Below the pieces are notes generated by a model. The model did no database searches, had not been told where the DNA came from, and worked only from the letters and a program-made list of their open reading frames with translations. This document shows positions 53,456-64,000 of a stretch of DNA of 64,000 nt, in pieces; positions within the stretch are counted from its first letter, which is position 1; each line of letters starts with the position of its first letter. The translations under genes were made by a program, and so were the position numbers. Origin of the DNA: Acinetobacter calcoaceticus ANC 3811. GTDB lineage: Bacteria > Pseudomonadota > Gammaproteobacteria > Pseudomonadales > Moraxellaceae. The stretch spans positions 208,001 to 272,000 of the forward strand of contig NZ_KB976985.1 in NCBI RefSeq assembly GCF_000399665.1, read 5' to 3'.

Positions 53456-53893
53456 TTAGCTCCCGAAATTCGTTTGAAGTTGTTGATCGAGCCACTGCTG
53501 CAATTCAGGCGCACGTAATGCACCGCTAATACGCGCGACCTCTGTCGTTTTATTCATTAAGACAAGTGTCGGAATACTTCTCACATGAAAAGCTTGGCTC
53601 AAGCGAGGAGATTCTTCGGTATCAATCTTGGCAAAGATAACGCCTGGATTCTGTTTTGCGACCTGCGCAAAATGTGGAGCCATCATTTTACAGGGTCCGC
53701 ACCATTCTGCCCATAAGTCTATGAGAATAGGTAAATCACTATTCGTGATGTAGTTACTAAAATTTTGCTCATTTAGTTCAATAGGTGCAAGCGATAGTAA
53801 TGGCTGATGACATTGCCCACAGCTTGGTTGCTCAGGAAGTTTTTCTTCCGGAACTCGATTTTTTGCACCGCACGATGCACATACAATAATCAT
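53456..53893 (-). CDS. trxC: Thioredoxin TrxC (thioredoxin 2)
   Basis: A 145-residue protein with an N-terminal zinc-ribbon (residues 5-29: CASCGAKN and CGQCHQPL) and a thioredoxin domain with active site WAEWCGPCKMMAPHF (about 65) and the cis-Pro region VRSIPTLVLMN. It reduces disulphides in the cytoplasm and is expected to be tied to oxidative stress, as in E. coli trxC. Its ATG abuts the hydrolase stop codon with GGAG inside that gene's end, so translation is coupled. Confidence 0.94.
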   Translation of the reverse strand: MIIVCASCGAKNRVPEEKLPEQPSCGQCHQPLLSLAPIELNEQNFSNYITNSDLPILIDLWAEWCGPCKMMAPHFAQVAKQNPGVIFAKIDTEESPRLSQAFHVRSIPTLVLMNKTTEVARISGALRAPELQQWLDQQLQTNFGS

Positions 53894-54790
53894 TTACATC
53901 ACTCCTATATGCTGATGTAAAAATTCTAATTGGGTTATCACTGCTTTTTCAAACCATGAACCGTGATAGATATCAAAATGTTTCATATCCCACTCATGAT
54001 AACTCACAAAAGGTGCAATATTTGTCGCAGCTTCGCGACTGGACTCAATAGGAATAAGTGAATCTTTTTGGGCCGCAATAAATAAAACTGGAATATTAAT
54101 CTGGCGTACAACCTGAATTGGACGGTATCGCATCAAATTAAAAAAGACACGAGCTGGGACTTCCCCACTCCAATAATAGTCAGGATTTACAATTGATAGA
54201 TAACCATAATAACTATCTGCTGTAGGCATAAAGCATAAATTTTGTTGATCGACAACAGGTAATCTCTTGGGATTAAGTCCCATTTTTGATCCCATATAAT
54301 CCTGACTCGATAACTTCAATGCTTGAGGATAACGTTGCAAAGGATAGAGCTTGGCTGTTTCAGCACCATCTACATAAGGAATTTGTACTAAAATTGCCTG
54401 AATATTTTTTAATTCAGAAGCTAGGCTTAGCGCATATCCACCACTTAAAGAAGTTCCCCACAGCACAATCCTTCGGTTATCTACAAGCTTACAGGTCGAA
54501 GCATATTGAATAACGGTCTTCCAATCTTCTAATTGCGAATTGATAGAGACCATTTCTCTAGGCTTGCCAGTGCTCCCACCCCAATATCGATAATCAAACA
54601 AAATAACAGCATAACCTGCTTGAGCGAAACGCTGAGCATATTGGATTAGTTTAAATTGACGCAACGCAGCAAAACCATGGGCCATAATAATTACGGCAGA
54701 TTTCTTATTTGTTTTAGGAATATAAAAATCAGCTGCGATCGTTTCCTGACCACATGGAACATATAAAGGCTCAACCGTATAAGCGTGCAT
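53894..54790 (-). CDS. Alpha/beta hydrolase
   Basis: A 298-residue protein with the alpha/beta hydrolase fold: VIIMAHGFAALRQFKLIQYA (oxyanion region), LWGTSLSGGYALSLASELK with the nucleophile Ser (about 113), FIAAQKDSLIP giving the acid Asp (about 245) and WDMKHFDIYHG the His (about 278). The layout resembles bacterial dienelactone hydrolase/acyl-transfer esterases, with YWGGSTGKPREM near the front. Substrate is unknown. First gene of the hydrolase-trxC-thioesterase unit. Confidence 0.87.
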   Translation of the reverse strand: MHAYTVEPLYVPCGQETIAADFYIPKTNKKSAVIIMAHGFAALRQFKLIQYAQRFAQAGYAVILFDYRYWGGSTGKPREMVSINSQLEDWKTVIQYASTCKLVDNRRIVLWGTSLSGGYALSLASELKNIQAILVQIPYVDGAETAKLYPLQRYPQALKLSSQDYMGSKMGLNPKRLPVVDQQNLCFMPTADSYYGYLSIVNPDYYWSGEVPARVFFNLMRYRPIQVVRQINIPVLFIAAQKDSLIPIESSREAATNIAPFVSYHEWDMKHFDIYHGSWFEKAVITQLEFLHQHIGVM

Positions 54791-54979
54791 ATGTGCTCCG
54801 TTGAAATAGAATATGAATAACCAATTTTAAAATAGCGTAATGATCATTTTTAAAATTTATAACTTAGCTATAAGACATAACTTTCTCAGTCAGAACAACA
54901 CACGAGTGTCTTGTATCTCAGGTTAAGCTTAATGCTATGATACAGCATAAGAGGTTTTGTTAAATTTTGGAGTGACGAA

Positions 54980-55315
54980 ATGTCAGATAATGTTGGTTTC
55001 GCAGGTCAAATTGGTCCAGAGCATGTTGGCCAAGTTGTAGAAAAAGGATTTAAATCGATTATTAATAATCGACCAGATATGGAAGGCGGCCCAGAACAGC
55101 CTACAAGTGCTCAAATTGAAGAAGCAGCACGCCAAGCAGATCTAGACTATGTTTATCAACCTGTTGTAGCTGGACAAATTACGGAACTCGATGTACGTAC
55201 TTTTGCAAATCATTACAACGAGTTGCCAAAACCTATCCTTATGTTTTGCCGCACAGGAAACCGTTCAAATAATCTATATCAATTAGCAAAACAAATGGAT
55301 TTATTAGACGACTAA
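54980..55315 (+). CDS. DUF442/TIGR01244 phosphatase-like protein
   Basis: A 111-residue protein with a dual-specificity phosphatase-like fold: GFKSIINNRPDMEGGPEQPT near the start and MFCRTGNRSNNLYQLA with Cys at about residue 91. The loop is C-x4-R, a known variant in this family, which is also described as a sulphur transferase or beta-lactamase-hydrolase-like protein. No fused domain. The ribosome-binding site TTGGAG lies 8 nt before the ATG. It is divergent from the hydrolase gene. Confidence 0.88.
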   Translation: MSDNVGFAGQIGPEHVGQVVEKGFKSIINNRPDMEGGPEQPTSAQIEEAARQADLDYVYQPVVAGQITELDVRTFANHYNELPKPILMFCRTGNRSNNLYQLAKQMDLLDD

Positions 55316-55337
55316 TTTTAAGAAATTAATATTCTAT

Positions 55338-55371
55338 AAAACCCTATTTCTTCTTTTAAATAGGGTTTTTT
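55338..55371 (+). terminator. Terminator after the DUF442 gene
   Basis: aaaaccctattt / aaatagggtttt with an 8-nt loop and a T run. Confidence 0.92.
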
Positions 55372-55469
55372 GATAACTTATTTTGCATATCTCTGCACGA
55401 ATTCAACAGAACTAAAAATAATATTGATCTAAAGTATTTAAATCTTTTTTGAATCATTTATTAATTTTT

Positions 55470-55574
55470 ATGAATAAATTTATATTCGCTCTTCTAAGCT
55501 GTTTAATTCTTACAGCATGCTCCTCAATGCAAGTAAAACCTACGGTTGGAGTAACTATGGGTACAAGAATTTAA
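55470..55574 (+). CDS. Very small lipoprotein, 34 residues
   Basis: An ATG at 55470 opens a 34-codon frame with a typical lipoprotein signal: MNKFIFALLSCLILTAC, lipobox LTAC with the lipid Cys at residue 17, followed by SSMQ and a 14-residue tail. The mature form would be an 18-residue lipopeptide. There is no strong ribosome-binding site upstream. It is flanked by a terminator on the left and a larger lipoprotein gene 104 nt to the right. Confidence 0.6.
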   Translation: MNKFIFALLSCLILTACSSMQVKPTVGVTMGTRI

Positions 55575-55677
55575 TTAGCTAGCTACCCATAAATATGATG
55601 AGCAACCTCATGAAATATATGTTATTTTATAAATCTAAAAAATTATTTTAAATAACTTATCATTTTAATTGGGGATA

Positions 55678-56877
55678 ATGATGAAACTTACTCATGGGGT
55701 ATGTGGAATTACTTTGGCTGCTTTTTTAACAGCTTGTGGTGGAGGTGGCAGTGATGGCTACTATAACCAAAATTCAGATTCTGGCTCTACAACAACACCA
55801 ACTACACCTTCAACAGATCAAGAGTTAGCTACTTCTGTTTTAAATAGTGTAAAACAAGAAGGGAAATATTTGTTTGGCGCCTATGATATTAATAATGAAA
55901 AGCTGTCAAAAGGTTATATTGATCACGCACTAGACACCTTCGCTCAAGGTCCACTCAAGTTAACCTTAGATATTCGAAAAGTAGATCTTGCTAAGTACTC
56001 AGACCACTATCGTGAGAAATGCTTTATTAAGAGTACTACAGACTACCGCGCCTGCTATGTATTTAAAGGTGAAGAAATTAAAACTTTACTCACTGGTTAT
56101 AGTGATTGGGACTTTGATATTACGGCAGATGATTTAAAAAATATTAAACTAGCAAGTGATAACATATCTCCGAATTTAGAGGATTATCAATCAAATACCA
56201 GAATTTATATTTTTCAAAATGAAAATAATGATAAAAACTTCCAAGATGTGACAATTACTGGAGCCTTTGCGTATCCATTCCAACAATCATGGGGACTTGA
56301 ACAAACCAAGCAAAAAAGATTCGTATTAATTAATTCAACAACAAGTGACTATAAAATCACTACAACTACTGTTGTTCAAGACCCAGAGACAGGTCAACCG
56401 ACTGAAAAAGAAGTTACTACCGGTGCAATGAGTGTATATAAAGATAATACATCAATTGATGGTGATCTCTACGTAGTTCAAGGTGGTTCTGGCTTCAACG
56501 TACTTATTAATGATAACCCTAATGTTCCTTTTGCAGAGCCAATTTCATTTGTTGTGAACTCAACCCCAGGCAATACGAACAATGCAACATACAAAGTAAA
56601 ATCGGGTAATCAGCAAATATTAAGCCTACCAAGTATTACTAGCCTTGAAGGAAGTCGCGTTGAGAATGAGCCTTCAACAACGAACGCACAAAAATTTAAT
56701 GGCAGTATTTATTTAGAAGGACAAAATATTTTTACTTTTAAACAAAGCTTGAATGGAACTACATTAAACTTCAAGCATGTCATTAATGGCATAAGCATCG
56801 AAGGTCAGTCTATTAATCAAAATGGGACTGTTTCAACCACTTTAAAAACACCTTTTATGCAAAAATTTACATTTTAA
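55678..56877 (+). CDS. Large lipoprotein of unknown function
   Basis: A 399-residue protein with a lipoprotein signal (HGVCGITLAAFLTAC, Cys about 20) followed by Gly/Ser/Thr-rich linker. The rest is a predominantly beta-rich domain with few Cys (CFIKSTTDYRACYVF about 113-127), many Asn/Thr residues and no motif I recognise. The start is one of two consecutive ATG codons after GGGGATA; a TTG upstream (55669) is less likely. It is separate from neighbouring genes by a terminator. No family assigned. Confidence 0.75.
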   Translation: MMKLTHGVCGITLAAFLTACGGGGSDGYYNQNSDSGSTTTPTTPSTDQELATSVLNSVKQEGKYLFGAYDINNEKLSKGYIDHALDTFAQGPLKLTLDIRKVDLAKYSDHYREKCFIKSTTDYRACYVFKGEEIKTLLTGYSDWDFDITADDLKNIKLASDNISPNLEDYQSNTRIYIFQNENNDKNFQDVTITGAFAYPFQQSWGLEQTKQKRFVLINSTTSDYKITTTTVVQDPETGQPTEKEVTTGAMSVYKDNTSIDGDLYVVQGGSGFNVLINDNPNVPFAEPISFVVNSTPGNTNNATYKVKSGNQQILSLPSITSLEGSRVENEPSTTNAQKFNGSIYLEGQNIFTFKQSLNGTTLNFKHVINGISIEGQSINQNGTVSTTLKTPFMQKFTF

Positions 56878-56895
56878 AGCTAAATAATTAGAACC

Positions 56896-56922
56896 AAACC
56901 CTCTGTTCAAGAGGGTTTTTCT
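56896..56922 (+). terminator. Terminator after the large lipoprotein gene
   Basis: aaaccctct / agagggttt with a 5-nt loop, then tttct. Confidence 0.85.
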
Positions 56923-56959
56923 ATATATTCTAAATATCTATTAAACTAGCTTAATAATA

Positions 56960-58333
56960 ATGTTCGATATAATTATCATTGGCGCAGGTACTGCTGGTAT
57001 TAGCGCATATAAAGAAGCCGTTAAACATACCCATAATATTTTAATTATAAATGATGGACCATGGGATACCACTTGTGCTCGTGTAGGTTGCATGCCAAGT
57101 AAAGTCCTCATCTCTACAGCAAATCGTATGTTTGACATTCAAAATGCTCAAGAGGTTGCTTTAGATGTATCTGCAAAAATTAATACAGATCAAGTGATGC
57201 AGCACGTAAAAACTTTACGTGATCGTTTTACGCAAGCAACATTAAAAGATGTAGAACAATGGCCTGCAGAACATAAAATTTCTGGTAAAGCACATTTCAT
57301 TGATCCACAAACTGTAGAAGTTAATGGGCAACGGTACCAATCAAAAAGTTTTATTCTAGCTGTCGGTTCAACTCCTAATTATGAACAAACCTGGAAGAAA
57401 GAACTTGGTAATCGGCTTATAACAACAGATCAAATATTCGAGTTAAAAACACTACCTAAATCTATTGCTGTCATTGGTAGTGGTGTAATTGCCCTTGAGA
57501 TTGCTCAAGCAATGCATCGTTTAGGGGTAGAAACTACAATCTTTGCTCGCAGTAAACGGATTGGAGTACTTACTAGTTCTAGGCTTCAACAACTTGCACA
57601 AAACGAGCTAGGGAAAGAGTTAAAAATTCTATTCGAAACACTACCAAGTGAAGTTAAATGCAGTGAAGAAAACGCTTTATTAACTTACCAACTTAATGAA
57701 ACAGAGAAAACTCTCAAAGTTGAGTATGTTTTAGCAGCAACAGGCCGTACAAGTTTAATTGATACTTTAAAACTAGAAAATATTGATAATTCTTTTAAAG
57801 ATATTAAGTTGTTACCTATAAATGCAAAAACTAAGCAGTTAGAACAATATCCAATTTTTGTTGTTGGTGATGCTTATACCTCGACACCACTACAACATGA
57901 AGCTGCACATGAAGGCAAGAAAGTTGTGTATAACTGTTTGAATTACCCACAGGTTAATTCAGTTAAGACACTTACTCCATTAGGAATTGTATTCAGTCAT
58001 CCTGAAATGGCAATCGTCGGGCAAAGTTATAAACAACTAAAAGATAACGGTATAGACTTTATTACAGGTGAAGCCTCTTATGAACGGCAAGGAAGAGCTA
58101 TCGTTCTTGGGAAAAATAGAGGTGCTATTGAGGTTTATATAGAGAAAGAAAGTCAAAAGCTTCTGGGTGCCGAGCTATTTACAGAAGCAACAGAGCATAT
58201 GGCTCATTTATTAAGCTGGATAATAGGCGAAGAATTGGCTTTAAATGACATTCTAGAGAAGCCTTTCTATCACCCTACCCTTGAAGAAGGTCTTCGCACT
58301 GCTTTAAAACATGCTCGCAGACAGTTGAAATAA
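56960..58333 (+). CDS. Pyridine nucleotide-disulphide oxidoreductase, dihydrolipoyl dehydrogenase-like
   Basis: A 457-residue flavoprotein: DIIIIGAGTAGISAYKEAVK (FAD), the redox-active disulphide CARVGCMPSKVL (Cys 41-46 approx), SIAVIGSGVIALEIAQAMHRLGVETTIF (NAD), FVVGDAYTS, and the C-terminal interface HPTLEEG with the catalytic His. The family interconverts lipoamide/dihydrolipoamide or related disulphides. No pyruvate or 2-oxoglutarate dehydrogenase gene is near, so this is likely a stand-alone paralogue of Lpd. It is divergent-free and closed by a weak hairpin. Confidence 0.87.
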   Translation: MFDIIIIGAGTAGISAYKEAVKHTHNILIINDGPWDTTCARVGCMPSKVLISTANRMFDIQNAQEVALDVSAKINTDQVMQHVKTLRDRFTQATLKDVEQWPAEHKISGKAHFIDPQTVEVNGQRYQSKSFILAVGSTPNYEQTWKKELGNRLITTDQIFELKTLPKSIAVIGSGVIALEIAQAMHRLGVETTIFARSKRIGVLTSSRLQQLAQNELGKELKILFETLPSEVKCSEENALLTYQLNETEKTLKVEYVLAATGRTSLIDTLKLENIDNSFKDIKLLPINAKTKQLEQYPIFVVGDAYTSTPLQHEAAHEGKKVVYNCLNYPQVNSVKTLTPLGIVFSHPEMAIVGQSYKQLKDNGIDFITGEASYERQGRAIVLGKNRGAIEVYIEKESQKLLGAELFTEATEHMAHLLSWIIGEELALNDILEKPFYHPTLEEGLRTALKHARRQLK

Positions 58334-58340
58334 TCAATTT

Positions 58341-58373
58341 AGAAGAGCTCTTTTAATAAAATTTGGCTCTTCT
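58341..58373. terminator. Weak hairpin between the flavoprotein and secreted-protein genes
   Basis: agaagagc (58341-58348) pairs with gctcttct (58366-58373) across a 17-nt loop between convergent genes; T-rich flanks make termination possible but not certain. Confidence 0.45.
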
Positions 58374-58392
58374 ATACATTGAATTGTTCTAA

Positions 58393-58923
58393 TTAATTCA
58401 TTTGATGAGAAATAACTGCAACTAGTGAAGCATTTTTTTCAGATGAACTAGTATATATCCATGTCTCTAAAGTTTTTCCATCTTTAGAAATAATATAATT
58501 TGTTGTAATCAAATTTTTATCTTTAGATATTTCTTTTTTATAAGTTAAACCAGTAGATTTAGGAGGTAACCAACTTTCTAAATTCTTCTGAATTTCAGTT
58601 GAGTTTCCTTTATTTATAAATAATGAACATACGCCATTATCGAGTTGAGTAATAACAAACTTTCCTTCTGAAGAGTTTATCATCCAAGCACTCCCCTTAT
58701 AATCTTTTAAAAAATGTACAGCATACTCATTAGGCATTTGAATAAACCCCATATTTTTCGCTTGTTTACTTATTATTTCTAGATTTCCTCTCGAACTAAC
58801 ACAAATATTTAAAAAGGCTTTTGTGCTAAATAGACTTTCTACAGCTTCATTAGCATGGATAGATTTACTACCAAGTATTATAACTATCATAAAGATAAAT
58901 ATTTTTAATCCTACAAATTTCAT
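58393..58923 (-). CDS. Exported protein, possibly NMCC_0638 family
   Basis: A 176-residue protein with an N-terminal signal peptide (KIFIFMIVIILGSKSIHA, cut near residue 22) and a soluble domain with paired Cys (LNICVSSRGN and NGVCSLFIN). It resembles, in layout, the NMCC_0638 family of small exported proteins seen in Neisseria and Acinetobacter; I am not certain. Start: ATG at 58923 is preferred over the frame opening at 58944 because it begins the signal peptide. The function is unknown. It is AT-rich. Confidence 0.7.
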   Translation of the reverse strand: MKFVGLKIFIFMIVIILGSKSIHANEAVESLFSTKAFLNICVSSRGNLEIISKQAKNMGFIQMPNEYAVHFLKDYKGSAWMINSSEGKFVITQLDNGVCSLFINKGNSTEIQKNLESWLPPKSTGLTYKKEISKDKNLITTNYIISKDGKTLETWIYTSSSEKNASLVAVISHQMN

Positions 58924-59024
58924 TATTAACACTCTTGTTATCATTTTAAGATATTTGATTTATAGCATGAATCTTTCATAATATTTTCAGTTTTATTTTT
59001 CTCATTTTATTTCTGGCATAAAAA

Positions 59025-59052
59025 AACACCCCCAACTTAGGTTGGGGGTGTT
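59025..59052 (-). terminator. rRNA operon terminator
   Basis: aacacccccaac-ttag-gttgggggtgtt, a perfect 12-bp stem next to an A run, 12 nt past the 5S 3' end; transcribed from the minus strand it ends in a T run. Confidence 0.93.
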
Positions 59053-59063
59053 TAGAATAATGA

Positions 59064-59177
59064 GCTGGCGATGACTTACTCTCACATGGGAAACCCCACA
59101 CTACCATCAGCGCTAAGAGGTTTCACTTCTGAGTTCGGGAAGGGATCAGGTGGTTCACTCTTGCTATGGTCGCCAGC
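59064..59177 (-). rRNA. rrf: 5S ribosomal RNA
   Basis: The reverse strand reads GCTGGCGACCATAGC at the 5' end and ends in CATCGCCAGC, with the standard 5S loops (ACCACCTGATCCCTTCCGAA-like, AGAAGTGAAAC). The 3' and 5' ends pair to form helix I. Length 114 nt. It is last in the operon, 180 nt after the 23S end. Confidence 0.95.
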
Positions 59178-59356
59178 ACAACTGGTATGGATACTAGCAT
59201 TGGTCTTAATATGCCGATGCGTTTTCCAAATCTTTACAGATGGGCTGATTGAGTCTTGATATTTTGTTCATTTTAGCTAAGCGTATAACTAAATCAAGTT
59301 GATTTGTACATTAATGAATCGATTGATGCTATATATACAACTGCTTGGGTGTTGTA

Positions 59357-62250
<2,894 letters not shown>

Positions 62251-62610
62251 TACAACCCCAAACAGTCGTTATTACCTACAAGGAGTAATAAGACATGATC
62301 AATGATTTCTCATCAATCTCTTACAGTTTGAAGTACTGTGTATTTAAACACTGTACAGCTTCAATCTAATTCATATACCAAAACGCTTGATTCAGTTAAT
62401 TTGCTAGTTCTCAATTCATTTAGATCAATTGCTTAATCTAAACTCTTGAGTGAACAATTTATTTCAGACTCAATTTTGCCAATCTGTTAATGAATAAACA
62501 TGCCTTCGTCAGGTCATGCTTAATACCGTGATACTTAAATCACAGAAGTTAATAAACTAAGATCTAATCCCTATTTACTAATTTCTGTAATCTGAACTTC
62601 TCTTAAGTTC
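62251..62610 (-). other. Spacer between tRNA-Ala and 23S rRNA
   Basis: A 360-nt non-coding AT-rich spacer of the rRNA operon. It contains an imperfect hairpin around ttgaagtactgtg...cactgtacagcttcaa (about 62328-62365) and a smaller one near the catg-cctt-cgtc-agg-tcatg string (about 62499-62518). No further tRNA gene is seen. Confidence 0.8.
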
Positions 62611-62686
62611 TGGTGGAGACTAGGAGAGTCGAACTCCTGACCTCCTGCGTGCAAAGCAGGCGCTCTACCAACTAAGCTAAGTCCCC
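62611..62686 (-). tRNA. tRNA-Ala(UGC)
   Basis: A 76-nt tRNA in the 16S-23S spacer: acceptor GGGGACT paired to the reverse side, with an encoded CCA; anticodon loop CTTTGCACG giving UGC. Standard position in proteobacterial rRNA operons. Confidence 0.96.
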
Positions 62687-62742
62687 AGCTTACATCATCA
62701 GTTCTGTATCTTCTTTTCTATAACTTCAACCAGTCAAAGTCA

Positions 62743-62819
<77 letters not shown>

Positions 62820-62878
62820 TCAGATACATCTATGAAGAACAACTTGTTGTGGATTCTTACTAATCGTCAATCTTTCGT

Positions 62879-64000
<1,122 letters not shown>

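Noticed and set aside
53268..53523. Longer N-terminus for the thioesterase overlapping trxC
   Set aside because: A GTG with good ribosome-binding site directly after the trxC stop matches the family start.

Overview
The window is chromosomal DNA of an Acinetobacter, very probably the A. calcoaceticus-baumannii complex. The supporting evidence is a BaeSR two-component system of the A. baumannii type, the lipooligosaccharide outer-core locus lying between aspS and ilvE (the known position in A. baumannii), the queA-tgt-yajC-secDF cluster, short AT-rich spacers with hairpin terminators, and an rRNA operon with tRNA-Ile(GAU) and tRNA-Ala(UGC) in its spacer. No insertion sequence, integrase or CRISPR array was found.

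Layout. 1-15.4 kb: a 5'-truncated selO, an L,D-transpeptidase, baeR/baeS (minus strand) divergent from a small lipoprotein gene, two tandem paralogous acyl-CoA dehydrogenases, a PsiE-family gene, an RcnB-like gene, a phospholipase D-like gene and a ZnuD-like TonB-dependent receptor with a perfect Zur-type palindrome over its promoter, then a DUF4184 membrane protein. 15.6-28.1 kb: aspS, the outer-core locus (conserved half gtrOC1-gtrOC2-pda1-gtrOC3-gtrOC4-ghy; variable AT-rich half with GT25, GT2, capsule-synthesis-type and Stealth transferases) and ilvE. 28-33 kb: glnE, a soluble orphan histidine kinase, and a cluster of very small genes including a broken C4 zinc-finger gene.

33.1-35.65 kb is an AT-rich accessory cassette at the 3' side of tRNA-Leu(CAA). 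It encodes a coiled-coil protein with two membrane segments, a 26-residue peptide with a near-ideal ribosome binding site, and a HEPN-motif protein whose frame is split at a run of nine A. This is the best candidate in the window for an undescribed (perhaps defence-like) system.

36-58.9 kb is mostly housekeeping: queA, a DUF3137-like/lemA pair inserted between queA and tgt, yajC-secD-secF, coaBC, radC, a bestrophin, rnm, yciB, yciI, mnmC, a rhodanese, yajQ, hotdog thioesterases, trxC, an alpha/beta hydrolase, a DUF442-type protein, two lipoproteins and a dihydrolipoamide dehydrogenase-like flavoprotein. 59.0-64.0 kb holds an rRNA operon on the minus strand (16S, tRNA-Ile, tRNA-Ala, 23S, 5S); the 16S gene runs off the window.

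Several very short genes are reported that ordinary length cut-offs would miss, together with a consensus DnaA-box inverted repeat, an SD-masking hairpin and a structured intergenic repeat. All family assignments come from reading motifs; no database search was run.
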